Of a stretch of 64,000 bases of DNA, positions 1 to 9,302 are shown piece after piece. Origin of the DNA: Paludibacter sp. (lineage in GTDB: Bacteria > Bacteroidota > Bacteroidia > Bacteroidales > Paludibacteraceae); NCBI GenBank assembly GCA_023666945.1, contig JAMPAY010000006.1, positions 1 to 64,000 of the forward strand. Reading direction: 5' to 3'. A model generated the notes under the pieces. That model was not told the DNA's origin. It saw nothing but the letters and a program-made list of their open reading frames with translations, and did no database searches. Each line of letters opens with the position of its first letter. Position 1 is the stretch's first letter. The position numbers were made by a program, and so were the translations under genes.

Positions 1-362
1 CCTAATACGTATCTACACTTCGTCAGAAAAAATATATGAGGCGATACACATTATCGGTACAAAATAACGGTTAAGACAACAACCTATAAATAACGCCTAA
101 AAATATCTATTATAAAAAAGTTATAATACACCTATTTTCAATTTGTACTATAACAGCAAGGGAATAGACTTACTCTATTAAGAGAAAAAAATCTTTTGAG
201 CAACCTAATCCGATAAGGGTTGTGGCATATTTCTTGTAGGTATATAATATGAAAGGAAGAGGCTCAGTATATTCACACTGAGTGAGTGGAAAGAAAAGTG
301 CTGCGTGATAGCGGCGGAAGGATGCAACAATAAGTAATACTACATAAATTCTGACAACCCCT
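1..362. other. Intergenic leader, no gene seen
   Basis: AT-rich stretch before the patatin gene. I see no open frame with convincing codon use on either strand, no RNA gene and no clear TTTG/TAnnTTTG promoter. The neighbouring gene to the left lies outside the window. Confidence 0.5.
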
Positions 363-1280
363 ATGAAAAAGACAAAAAAGGTAGCCTTGGTATTAGGCTC
401 CGGTGGTGCGCGAGGTTTGGCACACATTGGCGCGATAGAGGAATTGGAATCGCGCGGGTATGAAATAGGCAGTATAGCGGGGTGCTCGATGGGCGCCATG
501 ATAGCAGGTATGTATGCTGCGGGCAGGCTGCAGGAAGCCAAAGAGTGGTTTCTGCAAGTGGACAAACAGAAAATACTGAAGATGGTGGATTTGAGTATCT
601 CGCTGAACTCGTTGGTGAAAGGTGAGCGGATAATCAACGCCCTGAAAGAGGTAGTGCCCGACCAGTTGATAGAGGATTTGCGTATCCCTTGTACGATCGT
701 GTCGGCAGACTTGATTTCTGCGAATGAGGTAGTGTTTGAGGCGGGGCACTTGTTTGAGGCTATCCGTGCGTCGATCAGTATACCGTTGTTTTTTCAGCCT
801 GTGCAAAGAGATAATCAGTTGTTGATAGACGGCGGGATACTCAATCCCCTACCCTTGAATCGTATTCAGCGGAAGAGGGGCGACCTGCTGGTGGCGATGA
901 ATATCTCGGGGAAAGACCAGTTGCAAGTGAAACAACCCGAGAAATCGTACATCACGAAAGCCGCAGAGGCTATAGAGCAGACGGGCATCAAACTGCCGAC
1001 TTACCTGCAGAACCTGAAGAAACGGTGGGAAGATATGCAGGAAGAGGAGCGGCCGGATCTGCAAGACTCGGTGAACTACTTCTCGTTGGTAGACCGTATG
1101 TCGGACATGCAGATACAGCAAAACACAAACTTGATGCTGCAACTGCTACATCCCGATATATTAGCGACGATGCCGCAATACGCGTTCACGACCTTTGATT
1201 TCGACCGCGCAGAGGAGATAATAGAAGAAGGTCGCCGCTTGATGAGCGAGGCGTTGGATCGGTATGAGGGAGAGGAATAG
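363..1280 (+). CDS. Patatin-like phospholipase
   Basis: A 305-residue patatin-like lipid acyl hydrolase. It has the three family hallmarks: the oxyanion glycine loop GSGGARG at residues 12-18, the nucleophile elbow GCSMG with Ser42, and the catalytic Asp in the DGG motif at residue 156. This is the Ser-Asp dyad of bacterial patatins. No signal peptide or membrane segment is visible, so it is likely cytoplasmic or peripheral to the membrane; the substrate cannot be told from sequence. The fold ends near residue 180 and the rest is a charged tail (many E, D and K). The gene stands alone, convergent with the minus-strand operon to its right, and a bidirectional hairpin terminator follows at once. 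Confidence 0.9.
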   Translation: MKKTKKVALVLGSGGARGLAHIGAIEELESRGYEIGSIAGCSMGAMIAGMYAAGRLQEAKEWFLQVDKQKILKMVDLSISLNSLVKGERIINALKEVVPDQLIEDLRIPCTIVSADLISANEVVFEAGHLFEAIRASISIPLFFQPVQRDNQLLIDGGILNPLPLNRIQRKRGDLLVAMNISGKDQLQVKQPEKSYITKAAEAIEQTGIKLPTYLQNLKKRWEDMQEEERPDLQDSVNYFSLVDRMSDMQIQQNTNLMLQLLHPDILATMPQYAFTTFDFDRAEEIIEEGRRLMSEALDRYEGEE

Positions 1281-1306
1281 GCAAATAAAAGAAATCAATA
1301 TAGTAA

Positions 1307-1346
1307 AAAACCGCCACTTATATCTCTTTATATAAGTGGCGGTTTT
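1307..1346. terminator. Bidirectional hairpin terminator
   Basis: A perfect 17-bp inverted repeat (1307-1323 and 1330-1346) with a 6-base loop, flanked by A-run and T-run. It lies between the convergent patatin gene and the DUF4857 gene, so it can end transcription from both sides. Confidence 0.85.
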
Positions 1347-1350
1347 GTGT

Positions 1351-2409
1351 TTAGTCTTGGTTGAGGCGGGGGTAGATGTAGACATCTTGCCAGCCTGTGA
1401 AGTCGAGGCGGAGGGGAAGGATATACTTGCGCCACTTGCTCCAACCTGTGGGTGCGGGATCGGGAATGACAGCCGCATCGATACGCTCGAAAGTACGAGC
1501 ATCGACGGCATAGTAGCGTGTGTCGGACTCGGTATACAAGACGATAGTCCACTGCTGCAGGTCGCCCACGATAGTAATCTGCATGGTGGCGGGGTTGTAC
1601 TCGTCGATGTCCACGCGGGTGGTAGTACCATTCTGACGCACGACATAGAGTTGGTTCTGTTGGTCGACTGCCATGCCAATGAGTTGACGGTTGGCAGGTT
1701 CGAGGGTGAAGAGTTGTTTCCACCCTGTGGCATCGGTCTGTATCTGTCGTACGAAGGGTGCGCCCTTGACGCGGCGCAGTTGGTAAAGGTGGTCGTTTTG
1801 GTCGGTGAGAAGGAAACCGTTGTCGTAGTCTTTGCGTGTGGAAGCATTACCCCATATCAAGCGCACGGGGAAGACGAAACCGTACTTCTCCAACTCGCGT
1901 GTGTATGAACGAGAGCGTGCGGGCAAGACCTGATTGGTCTCACAATCGATGAACTCCAATCCGTTGTCCACCAAGCGGAAGACATCGTCAGACAGCGTGA
2001 GATTGACCAATCCAGAAGCCGACTCTAAGGGTGTGTATAGCCCTATCTGCGGTTTGGATAACTGCTTGGGTGATGTCTTGAAATAGAAGGCGTTCTGCTG
2101 AATCAGTTTGGGATTGACCGCTATGCCGCCAATGGTGTCGGGGAGTCGTCCTTCGGCAAGCAGTTGTCGGAAACTGAACAGGGGCAGAAGGGAGTCACAC
2201 TCCGCTTTGGTGAACTCTTGTCCGCGCATGTCGATATAGCGCGTTTGGTGATTGCCCGTCTCGAAACGGATGAACGAACTATCGGCGATAGAATACTGCA
2301 CGAAGGGGGTAGCGACCTGTATGGGTGCTAACAGTCCCACCAAGGCAGGAAGAAGCCATACACAAAGCACGATAGCGAGCAAGATAATGAGATAGCGGAT
2401 ATTTTTCAT
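1351..2409 (-). CDS. DUF4857-type membrane-anchored protein
   Basis: 352 residues. One N-terminal membrane segment (about residues 5-30) is followed by a large presumably periplasmic domain. The pattern resembles the DUF4857 family of Bacteroidales, which is found beside two-gene ABC transporters; I recognise this from the N-terminal layout (TM, then FIRFETG..YIDMRGQEFT..ECDSLLPL..FRQL) and from context. No enzymatic motif is visible. Its start overlaps the end of the permease gene by 4 bases, so the two are translationally coupled. It is the last gene of the nine-gene operon. A likely role is as an accessory subunit of the ABC transporter, but that is inference. Confidence 0.7.
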   Translation of the reverse strand: MKNIRYLIILLAIVLCVWLLPALVGLLAPIQVATPFVQYSIADSSFIRFETGNHQTRYIDMRGQEFTKAECDSLLPLFSFRQLLAEGRLPDTIGGIAVNPKLIQQNAFYFKTSPKQLSKPQIGLYTPLESASGLVNLTLSDDVFRLVDNGLEFIDCETNQVLPARSRSYTRELEKYGFVFPVRLIWGNASTRKDYDNGFLLTDQNDHLYQLRRVKGAPFVRQIQTDATGWKQLFTLEPANRQLIGMAVDQQNQLYVVRQNGTTTRVDIDEYNPATMQITIVGDLQQWTIVLYTESDTRYYAVDARTFERIDAAVIPDPAPTGWSKWRKYILPLRLDFTGWQDVYIYPRLNQD

Positions 2410-3077
2410 AGTCCTTTTCCTTGTTTGAAACGATAAACACTATAAAACGGCAGCATAAAGAGCAGCATTGTGAGCAGGAGCAAAGCGGGCAAGAGATAGT
2501 TGTACGCTTCGGGCATGCTACTGAGATAGCAGATACTCAATAGTGTGGCACTGATACAGAGTGCGAACACGCGCATACGCCCGATGGGCTCCAAGATGAC
2601 CCAGGAGAAGAGCAAGTAACCCATGATACCTGCCAGATACCATGTAAGCATGGTGAGGAGGGTATGGCGTATGAGTTCGTAGGGGAGATAGATAGCCTCC
2701 ACAGCCCCCAAGAGCAGGAGATTGGATAGGGATATGCCCAGCATCACCACTACGCCATAGAGCAACATGATACTGATGGAATAGGCATAGTGTACAGGTA
2801 GGTGCAGGGTGAGTTTGAGACGCTTCTGCTGCATCTCGGGCAACCACTGCGCAAGGGCGAGGCATACGCCTATGATAAGCGGCACAAAGCGCATGATGTC
2901 AACAAAAATAAGGTCTCTACCCAACATGGTAGCGATAGTTTCCACCGCTCCTGAGGTGAGGATAGTATGGCGTAAGGAGAGCAGCAAATAGAGGATCATT
3001 CCCATGGTAGCAAACCAAGCGAGTGCCACCACAAGGCGCGTTTTGAGCCACTCTTTGCAAAATAAACTTCGTAGCAT
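2406..3077 (-). CDS. ABC transporter permease (ABC-2-like)
   Basis: 223 residues with about six hydrophobic segments (roughly 15-37, 60-78, 98-125, 135-162, 167-188 and 193-213), a compact ABC-2-type membrane subunit. It starts 6 bases after the ATPase gene and overlaps the DUF4857 gene by 4 bases, so the three form one unit. No substrate-binding protein is encoded nearby, and ABC-2 families usually export, so this is more likely an exporter or an envelope-remodelling pump than an importer. Confidence 0.75.
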   Translation of the reverse strand: MLRSLFCKEWLKTRLVVALAWFATMGMILYLLLSLRHTILTSGAVETIATMLGRDLIFVDIMRFVPLIIGVCLALAQWLPEMQQKRLKLTLHLPVHYAYSISIMLLYGVVVMLGISLSNLLLLGAVEAIYLPYELIRHTLLTMLTWYLAGIMGYLLFSWVILEPIGRMRVFALCISATLLSICYLSSMPEAYNYLLPALLLLTMLLFMLPFYSVYRFKQGKGL

Positions 3078-3083
3078 AGCGTA

Positions 3084-3785
3084 TTAGTATTTACCTGTTA
3101 ATTCTATAAATGTATCCTCCAATGTCATGGTAGGAGTGATGAGTTCGGAGACGGGGCATTGTCGGATAATATGTCCGTAATCCATGATGATGCAATCGTC
3201 AACAAGTCGCTCCAAATCTTGTATGATATGGCTGGTGAGGAAGACGGTGCGTTCTTTCTGCTTGCAGAAGTCGCGCAGGTACTCTACGAACAGTCGGCGG
3301 TAGCCAGGGTCTAAGCCCAAAGAGAAATCGTCGAGAATGAGCAGTTCGGGGTCTTGCGCCATGAGGAGTCCGAGGGCTACCTGTGAGCGTTGTCCATTGG
3401 ACATCTGGTTGAGGCGTTGGTAGTCCTTAACATGGAGGAGGCTCATGAGTTCGTAGTAGGCATTCTTGTTCCAATGCGGATAGAAAGGAGCATAGAACTG
3501 CTCAATCTGCCGTATGGTCATGAAGGGATATTGCACATGTCCTTCCAAGAGCAGTCCGATGCGTTGGCGTACGGTGGCAGGCATGGTTCGTGTGTCGTAG
3601 CCCAAGAGGCGACAAGTACCTTTGGCGGGCTGAATGAATCCGCTAAGGATATTGATGGTAGTTGTCTTGCCTGTGCCGTTCTTTCCGAGCAAGCCTAAGA
3701 TGCGTCCTTTAGGGACTGTGAAACTGAGGTCTTCGTAGATCAGTCGCTTGCCGTAATAGTGTGTTACATGCTCGTATTGTATCAT
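3084..3785 (-). CDS. ABC transporter ATP-binding protein
   Basis: 233 residues, one nucleotide-binding domain. Walker A is GKNGTGKTT (34-42), the signature is the divergent MSNGQR (128-133), Walker B is LLILDD (148-153) and the switch histidine is H186. The usual catalytic Glu after Walker B is Asp153, a conservative but unusual change that could slow ATP hydrolysis. It pairs with the permease directly downstream. The layout matches ABC-2 exporter ATPases. It starts 4 bases after the barrel gene upstream, inside the same operon. Confidence 0.9.
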   Translation of the reverse strand: MIQYEHVTHYYGKRLIYEDLSFTVPKGRILGLLGKNGTGKTTTINILSGFIQPAKGTCRLLGYDTRTMPATVRQRIGLLLEGHVQYPFMTIRQIEQFYAPFYPHWNKNAYYELMSLLHVKDYQRLNQMSNGQRSQVALGLLMAQDPELLILDDFSLGLDPGYRRLFVEYLRDFCKQKERTVFLTSHIIQDLERLVDDCIIMDYGHIIRQCPVSELITPTMTLEDTFIELTGKY

Positions 3786-3789
3786 AGGA

Positions 3790-4998
3790 TTATAGTGTTA
3801 GTGCAAGTGCAAGTCGCACCTGCCAAGTATATTCGGATGTAAGTGTATAGTGAGTATATTCCGCTACGGGTCGCAAGGCGAGTCCGATACGCTTGCGGAC
3901 GGGGAAAGCATACTCGAGCGAGGCTGACAGCCCCACGGAAGGCGATAGTAACCGCGCAGAAAGGGTACTGAAGAGGGGTTGCACCTGTGTGCTACCGAGC
4001 AGCGGGTGGGTGTAGTGCGCGGCAAGATAAGGAGTGAGTTTGCCCATAGGGAGCAATGCCGTATAGCGGGCATGGAGGCGGAATTGCAGTAGGTGCTCGG
4101 TGTAGTTGAGTGTTTTGCCGATGAGGTAGTAGTAGTTGCCTGTGGACTCGCCGTACATATATTGCTGCCCTTGCCGGAGGTGATAGTGCAGGTCGAGGGC
4201 GGTATGCCAGTGGGTGGTGAGGTAGCCTGCAGAAAAGGAGAATTGGTGGGTAGCCAACTGCGCAATGGGGGTATTAGTGTTTTGCAGTAGTTCCTTGGTA
4301 ATCTGCTCGTACTGATAATCGATTGCGCCGAGCCATCCTTCATGAAGGGGTTGGACAGTGAGTGCGGCACCGCCTGCCATGCCGTGGTAGTAAGCAGATT
4401 TGAAGCCGCCTGCAAAACGCGTGTAGGGCGTACCCGGTTGCACGAGGTGGTAAATCATAGTCTCTCCGAGTTCGGAGTAAAAAGAGATCTTGTTGGTCTG
4501 CTTGTAGCGTTGCAGATTCAGATTGAGGCTGTAGGCGTATTGCCTGTGTACATAGCCGACACTCCCCTCTACACGCAAATCTGCCACTTTGTTTTCCGGA
4601 CGCGGGTCGACTTGACGATAACTTTGGCGTGCAGTGTACTGCAAGGCTATATGCCAAACTACCGACGAATAGAGTCCACGGTAGCCTCCACGGAAGAAAT
4701 ACTCTTCGGTTCGCAATCCCCCGCCAATAGTATCGACCGTGAGGTAGGGATAGAGGCGTGTGTAGTCGGCATTCTCGACCCACTCGTTACCCTGCGATTG
4801 CCCCCACGAATAGGATGCTTCGCCGAAGAGTCGGTGGCGCGGACTGAGGTCGTAGACAGAGGCGGCTTGTATGGTGAACCCACCCGACGATGCACCCTCG
4901 AGTGCGTAAGTACTCCGGGAGTAGTTGCCCTGCACAGATACTTCGGTGAAGGTGGTGTCGCTGAGCAAGATGCCTATGAAGAGTAGTGTCTTGAGCAT
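3790..4998 (-). CDS. DUF6850-type outer-membrane beta-barrel protein
   Basis: 402 residues with a short N-terminal hydrophobic leader. The body is dense in alternating aromatic and polar residues with repeated Y-x-Y and L-x-L strands, ending in RLALALTL, as outer-membrane barrels do. The match to the DUF6850 barrel family is by pattern and by neighbourhood (DUF4876 and a TonB receptor upstream, ABC genes downstream). It probably sits in the outer membrane as a partner of the TonB receptor. No plug domain is present. The spacing to the upstream gene is only 5 bases. Confidence 0.7.
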   Translation of the reverse strand: MLKTLLFIGILLSDTTFTEVSVQGNYSRSTYALEGASSGGFTIQAASVYDLSPRHRLFGEASYSWGQSQGNEWVENADYTRLYPYLTVDTIGGGLRTEEYFFRGGYRGLYSSVVWHIALQYTARQSYRQVDPRPENKVADLRVEGSVGYVHRQYAYSLNLNLQRYKQTNKISFYSELGETMIYHLVQPGTPYTRFAGGFKSAYYHGMAGGAALTVQPLHEGWLGAIDYQYEQITKELLQNTNTPIAQLATHQFSFSAGYLTTHWHTALDLHYHLRQGQQYMYGESTGNYYYLIGKTLNYTEHLLQFRLHARYTALLPMGKLTPYLAAHYTHPLLGSTQVQPLFSTLSARLLSPSVGLSASLEYAFPVRKRIGLALRPVAEYTHYTLTSEYTWQVRLALALTL

Positions 4999-5003
4999 AG
5001 CAT

Positions 5004-6242
5004 TTACTTAGACCAAAAGAAGGGGTCGGCAGGTTGTTCGGGCAAGAAATCGTTGGTAGAATTGTTGGTGTCTTGCAGTACACGGCGTTCGGACAAGATG
5101 GTGGCTACTTTACGGCGTACACACTTGCCGTAGCGCGTTTTGTCGTTGCCGAGGGTAGCGACATAGGTGTATCCTGCGTCTAAGGAGGTAGAGACTACCG
5201 TCCAGGCATAGGTAGCACTTGGGCAGAGATTGACGGCATCGATCACCCACTCGTTGGGGACGAGATAGGTAGTAGCCGTCATTTGGAAGGTGCCTGCAGA
5301 AGTAACATTGATATAATCGTAATCTTGCTTATATTGCACCAGATAGTCTTCGTCGGACAAGCCTTGCGGCATGCGTGCTAAAGCGATAGAGGTGTTGCCT
5401 TGGTTGTTGGGTCCCCAGATAGTAAGAGTATAGCAATAGACTTTTTGGAGGTTCTCTACGGCAGGATTGTCGACATCAAGCACCTTGGGATTGGTGGATT
5501 CGTCGTACCACTCGAAATCGGCTTGGCTCAGATTGAAAGAGTTAGGATTGGCTTCGCAGTGGTTCATAGCGTTGTCTACCAAAAGGAGGTGTCCGCCCGG
5601 TAGTACGGGATAGGTCTGTCCGTCGCCGGGGATGCGATAGATAGCATCTGCGCCAAAGGAGTGGTTGCGGAAATCGGGTGTAAGAGTTAACTTCTGTGTG
5701 TTCTTGAGTTTGGACTCCAGAAGAAGCAATCCGTCGGCATAGAGGGTACGGGAAGAGTTGTTGTAGAGGACAAAATATTTGTCTCCCACATACTGCTTGC
5801 CTTCATCGGTAAGTGTGCCTGCGAAGAAAATCTCTGCCAAAAGAAAATCCTCTTGTATATCAGTGATGTTGGCATCCATATGGAGGGTTGTATTGGCAGA
5901 TACATGCACGCCTTGGAGATAGCCTTGCACGAGGTGGGAAGTGGTGTCTTGGCGTAGTGTAGCCGTGAACCGAAGGTCGTAGTAGCCTGCGGTGAGCAGG
6001 AGAGAGAAACTCAACGGTGATGTGGTACTCTCGTTGGTAAAAGTGGTGGTAGTACCCATATTCAGGTCTTGCACCTGCATTTGCACCTCTTGCAAGACGG
6101 CATCGGGGATAGCGTCCATGGCTGCGACACGCACATCGAGCAAGACGTTGTAAGTGTCTTGCATTGTTTCATTGCACCCCATGAAACAGAGAGGCAACAG
6201 AACATAGATAAAGTTTCTCAGTATTTTCATTGTATTCGTCAT
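5004..6242 (-). CDS. DUF4876-type lipoprotein
   Basis: 412 residues. There are two possible starts; the first (6242) forms a TAATG overlap with the receptor stop, like other joints in this operon. The leader ends in the lipobox FMGC with Cys23, so it is a lipoprotein, probably surface- or outer-membrane-attached. An N-terminal Ig-like segment (about 30-130) is followed by the DUF4876 region, which has FAGTLTDEGKQYVGDKYFVLYNNS near residue 155. Genes of this family typically sit beside a TonB-dependent receptor, as here. It is probably a surface partner that captures ligand for the receptor; the ligand is unknown. Confidence 0.75.
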   Translation of the reverse strand: MTNTMKILRNFIYVLLPLCFMGCNETMQDTYNVLLDVRVAAMDAIPDAVLQEVQMQVQDLNMGTTTTFTNESTTSPLSFSLLLTAGYYDLRFTATLRQDTTSHLVQGYLQGVHVSANTTLHMDANITDIQEDFLLAEIFFAGTLTDEGKQYVGDKYFVLYNNSSRTLYADGLLLLESKLKNTQKLTLTPDFRNHSFGADAIYRIPGDGQTYPVLPGGHLLLVDNAMNHCEANPNSFNLSQADFEWYDESTNPKVLDVDNPAVENLQKVYCYTLTIWGPNNQGNTSIALARMPQGLSDEDYLVQYKQDYDYINVTSAGTFQMTATTYLVPNEWVIDAVNLCPSATYAWTVVSTSLDAGYTYVATLGNDKTRYGKCVRRKVATILSERRVLQDTNNSTNDFLPEQPADPFFWSK

Positions 6243-8743
6243 TATATCGTTAAATTGATTTCCATTCCAAAATAAGGGCTTGCCGTGCGGTGTATGGTAA
6301 CGCCATCCACCTCGTAGTCGGGCAAAAAGTCTAAGAGTTTGTTCACGAAGAATGCCACGGTAGCATAGCGTGTAACGGATTTCTGTACACGAAAATTAAG
6401 ATAGCCCGCAAAAGGCACTACGCGGCGGCGGAACATATCGGCATTGTATTGGAAGACGAGCCATTGCAGATAGGGGTCTTGCCTGTCGGTTTCGGTATAG
6501 GGTTGCAGTTCGCCACTTGTATCCATATAGGCAATAGGCGTGCCGTTCTTCTGCAGGGTACGCGTAGCCGAGTACCAGTTGAATTCGATTGTAGCACTGA
6601 CCGTGAGCCCCAACTTAGGCACATGCACATCGGCGATAAGGTTGGTATTGAAATTCTCGCGCACCGATCCGTCCGTCCAGTCGTACAAGCCGACATACAG
6701 GTCTTTGACGGCAGTGTTGCCCACTACGGCCGTGAGTTTGTCGGTAGAGAACATAGATTGAGAATTTTGGTAGGTGGTACGCAGCCATGCTCCATTGACG
6801 GTGAAGCGCGTATAGATGGCGGGGATACGTGGGGAAGCATACTGCCACTCCACACCCTGTTTGAAGACGGCACTGCCGTTGGTAGTGATAGGATAAGTGA
6901 GCAGTTTGGTATAGGTATTGGTAACACCCTCTTGCGTGATAGGATAAGTGTATGCGATGCAATTCGTCCAGGTGCGGAAACCATCGTTCATACGTTCCTC
7001 GAAATAGGTAATGGATAAGTTGTGTTTATGAATATCGATACCGACACGCGCTTCCCACTTGAGATTGCGTGCGGGTTGGAGGTTGTAGTTGGTAGGGTTG
7101 ATCAGGTGCGTATAGAGTGATATAGTGCTATCAGTGGGGCTGACATGCATATCGGGCGAACGGAGATCTTCGTACAACATGTTGGGGTAGAGTTGCAAGA
7201 GCGTAGGCATCTTGGTATGCTGTCCGATGCCCCCTGCCAAATAGATTTCTCCGCCGGGGACAGGTATATGATAACTGATATTGACGCGTGGATCGACATA
7301 GTGCTTTCCGCGCATAGCATAGGCGGCATCTAACCCCATTAGACTCGTTCCACGCACCCCAATCTCCACATCGAAAGAAGTAGTGACGACAGGGATGTGT
7401 AATTCGTCTTGCACATACCAACTGATTGTATTGTTGGCAGGAATATCGCTATATGCTCGCGGACGCAAGGTGCTATTATAGTTAAGGGGACGCGTCATAT
7501 CGTAGACTTGCCCATCGCCAAAGTTCTTATCGAGTTTCCACTCGACACCCACTGCTGCTTTGTGGGATATATGCCATGTATCGAATACGAAATTGACTTT
7601 GGGGCGCACGAAGGCATTAAATGGTCTGCCATCGACAACGTGAGCAGCCACATAACGATAAGGCAGCAAGGAGGCTGTCCACTCGCCCTCTTCCAATCGG
7701 TCGATGACAGGCTGAATAGGCGTGGATAATTGCACAAGTTTGGTCTGCTCGATACGATCGAATGAGCCACTGAGATTGGTGGTAACCGCAGCCGTCCACC
7801 ATTGTTGGTCTTTGGGTAGGATATTGAGGGTATTGCCCCAACCAATATGGTGATATTGACTACGGTAAGCATCTTCTTTATTGTAGTTGATATCGGGGTC
7901 AATTTTATCGTTATCGATACTTCCCGTATAGTCGACATTGGTTTGCCAACGGATATTCAGATTGTCTGATTGCCAACGATTCTGTAGTCGTGCACTGAGC
8001 GTGGTGCGTTGGTAGTTCTCCAGCGAGTTGGTGGGGTCGCTTTTGGCATTGAGGTAGTCGATACCGACATTGAGCACTGTGGCATTGTCGCGCCACCCTA
8101 CTCCTTTGCCGACATAGAACAATTTGGAAAAACCATCCGCCTTGAATCGTGCTTTCCACGGTGTAGGTTTCATGGTTCGTTCTATTTTGACCACACCCGA
8201 TGTGATATCGCCATACTCTGCACCTGCGATACCTCGGATAACCTCCACTTTCTCGATGTCGTCGGTGGAAATGGTACGCATATCGACACCCGCATTGACC
8301 GTTTGGCGTGTTGCATCCTGCGAACTTGAGGAACCTTGGATGTACTGCATATTGGCATCGGTAGAGATAGGTACGCCATCAATGACAAAGCCGGTACCCA
8401 ATGAGGTGGTCTGATAGTCGGCATCGGAAGTACCATCGCCTGCCTCGCGGAGGTGAATGGTATTGGCGGTATTGAGATTGGGGTCTTTAGTAGTAGACCC
8501 GGGGAGCATGGAGAGAATATCGGTAAAAGAGGAGGGTTGCAAATGTTGCATTGCTTCTTTATTGACCACCGAAGAGGATGCCGCGCCATGCGATTCGACC
8601 GCCGTCACCACGACTTCGTCCAACTCCAATAGCAAGGAAATAGGATTGCCTGCCGTATCGGTTAGTACAATAGACTCGTTATCAGCCCAGCACCCACCAG
8701 ACAAGAACAGACAGACTACTATAATCCACAACCTACCCCGCAT
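6242..8743 (-). CDS. TonB-dependent outer-membrane receptor
   Basis: 833 residues. A signal peptide (about 1-20) is followed by a segment with DEVVVTA (about 42-48) that resembles a TonB-box region. The plug (about 50-190) contains LPGSTTKDPN, an IHLREAGDG segment, FVIDGVPI and VEVIRGIAGAEYGD. A 22-stranded-type barrel follows and ends in ASPYFGMEINLTI. There is no SusD partner and no N-terminal carboxypeptidase-like repeat domain, so it resembles siderophore, heme or metal receptors more than SusC. The PepSY membrane protein encoded 4 bases upstream supports iron or siderophore uptake. The substrate is inferred only from this context. Confidence 0.9.
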   Translation of the reverse strand: MRGRLWIIVVCLFLSGGCWADNESIVLTDTAGNPISLLLELDEVVVTAVESHGAASSSVVNKEAMQHLQPSSFTDILSMLPGSTTKDPNLNTANTIHLREAGDGTSDADYQTTSLGTGFVIDGVPISTDANMQYIQGSSSSQDATRQTVNAGVDMRTISTDDIEKVEVIRGIAGAEYGDITSGVVKIERTMKPTPWKARFKADGFSKLFYVGKGVGWRDNATVLNVGIDYLNAKSDPTNSLENYQRTTLSARLQNRWQSDNLNIRWQTNVDYTGSIDNDKIDPDINYNKEDAYRSQYHHIGWGNTLNILPKDQQWWTAAVTTNLSGSFDRIEQTKLVQLSTPIQPVIDRLEEGEWTASLLPYRYVAAHVVDGRPFNAFVRPKVNFVFDTWHISHKAAVGVEWKLDKNFGDGQVYDMTRPLNYNSTLRPRAYSDIPANNTISWYVQDELHIPVVTTSFDVEIGVRGTSLMGLDAAYAMRGKHYVDPRVNISYHIPVPGGEIYLAGGIGQHTKMPTLLQLYPNMLYEDLRSPDMHVSPTDSTISLYTHLINPTNYNLQPARNLKWEARVGIDIHKHNLSITYFEERMNDGFRTWTNCIAYTYPITQEGVTNTYTKLLTYPITTNGSAVFKQGVEWQYASPRIPAIYTRFTVNGAWLRTTYQNSQSMFSTDKLTAVVGNTAVKDLYVGLYDWTDGSVRENFNTNLIADVHVPKLGLTVSATIEFNWYSATRTLQKNGTPIAYMDTSGELQPYTETDRQDPYLQWLVFQYNADMFRRRVVPFAGYLNFRVQKSVTRYATVAFFVNKLLDFLPDYEVDGVTIHRTASPYFGMEINLTI

Positions 8744-8747
8744 GCGG

Positions 8748-9302
8748 TTAGAGTAATAAAAACAATAAGGGTATGAGCATGCCTATCAGCACTTCAAGCC
8801 CTCCCCAGCCCCACAGACCATGTTTGCCCTTGAGCATAAGCAAGCCTGTGAGTACGACAAGAATCATGGCGACTGCAAACGTATCGGAGAAGACCGTCCA
8901 AGCACGACCAGGATTGTAGTGCAATTTGCTCAAACTACCCATGAGGGGACGTTTGTGCACTTCTTCGAGCAGTGCATTTCCCGTAGAGACATCCACAACC
9001 AAAGAACTATTGCCTTTAAGGAACACTTTCAGCGTTGTATTATCGGGATAATAGTGCTGAATATATGCTGCCTTGACACCTGCATCGTGCAATAAGCGTT
9101 TGACATCGTCAGGTGCTTGCAAGCCACGCACAGCAGCAGGTATCTGCAGTTCGGTGCGTGAAACACTATACTGGCTATTGAAGGTATTCTTATGATTGAG
9201 GGCTATACCAGAAATAGCGTATATGAGCAACATTCCCGCAAAGACATAACTCAGTTCGCGATGAATGATGCGCATCCATTTACGAATTTTAGCCCACTTC
9301 AT
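8748..9302 (-). CDS. PepSY-type inner-membrane protein (putative siderophore/heme reductase)
   Basis: 184 residues from the start at 9302, chosen because its ATG overlaps the upstream stop as TAATG; an earlier in-frame ATG would add 24 unlikely residues. Membrane segments lie at about 19-35, 140-157 and 165-182. The membrane-near histidines are H14 (IHRE), H37 (LNHK) and H128 (LHYNPG), a pattern typical of PepSY-TM proteins, in which such histidines are thought to bind heme. Members of the family act as inner-membrane reductases that release iron from siderophores. Placement next to a TonB receptor resembles xenosiderophore loci of Bacteroides, but that equivalence is inference. Confidence 0.8.
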   Translation of the reverse strand: MKWAKIRKWMRIIHRELSYVFAGMLLIYAISGIALNHKNTFNSQYSVSRTELQIPAAVRGLQAPDDVKRLLHDAGVKAAYIQHYYPDNTTLKVFLKGNSSLVVDVSTGNALLEEVHKRPLMGSLSKLHYNPGRAWTVFSDTFAVAMILVVLTGLLMLKGKHGLWGWGGLEVLIGMLIPLLFLLL

